6,196 bases of DNA from Bacillota bacterium (lineage in GTDB: Bacteria; Bacillota; Clostridia; Christensenellales; CAG-138): positions 1 through 6,196 of the forward strand of contig JAEZIE010000066.1 of assembly GCA_023416175.1 (NCBI GenBank), in the 5' to 3' direction. Of the stretch, positions 6,170 to 6,196 are shown piece by piece (within the stretch, counting starts at the first letter, position 1; the number at the start of each line of letters is the position of its first letter). The notes below the pieces were generated by a model that had not been told where the DNA came from, did not search any database, and was given only the letters and a program-made list of their open reading frames with translations. Both the position numbers and the translations under genes were made by a program.

Positions 6170-6196
6170 AATAGAGATTAAGAGCAAAAAGCCCAC

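Noticed and set aside
6170..6196. Terminator or second gene after the DUF3788-like gene
   Set aside because: Only 27 bases remain and they show no stem followed by a T-tract; nothing can be called.

Overview
The window holds most of a histidine-degradation (hut) operon on the minus strand, plus one divergent small gene on the plus strand. In transcription order the operon reads hutH (histidine ammonia-lyase), hutU (urocanate hydratase, long form), ftcD (glutamate formimidoyltransferase) and hutI (imidazolonepropionase, cut by the left edge of the window). Together they convert histidine to urocanate, then imidazolonepropionate, then N-formimino-L-glutamate. FtcD then passes the formimino group to tetrahydrofolate and releases glutamate. 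The four steps are complete as a pathway, although hutI is physically listed last and only its N-terminal 254 residues are visible.

Layout: hutI (1-764, minus, partial); a 168-bp spacer packed with inverted repeats (765-932); ftcD (933-1829, minus); a 7-bp gap; hutU (1837-3858, minus); a 132-bp spacer with three more perfect hairpins (3859-3990); hutH (3991-5514, minus); a 214-bp divergent regulatory region (5515-5728) with a well-formed sigma-70-type promoter toward hutH and a second promoter toward the right; and a DUF3788-like protein gene (5729-6169, plus).

The organism is probably an anaerobic member of the Firmicutes/Clostridia with moderately high GC. This rests on the folate-linked FtcD route, the long-form HutU, strong AGGAGG-type ribosome sites, a DUF3788 protein and the style of the intergenic hairpin repeats. 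It is an inference by eye and the genus cannot be named.

The coding content is ordinary catabolism. The least ordinary signal is in the spacers: the same roughly 55-bp two-hairpin repeat occurs in both large gaps of the operon, in opposite orientations (871-925 plus, 3881-3935 minus), accompanied by further hairpins. A 7-bp inverted repeat sits directly on the predicted hutH transcription start. I found no sign of a new defence system, mobile element, CRISPR array or RNA gene.
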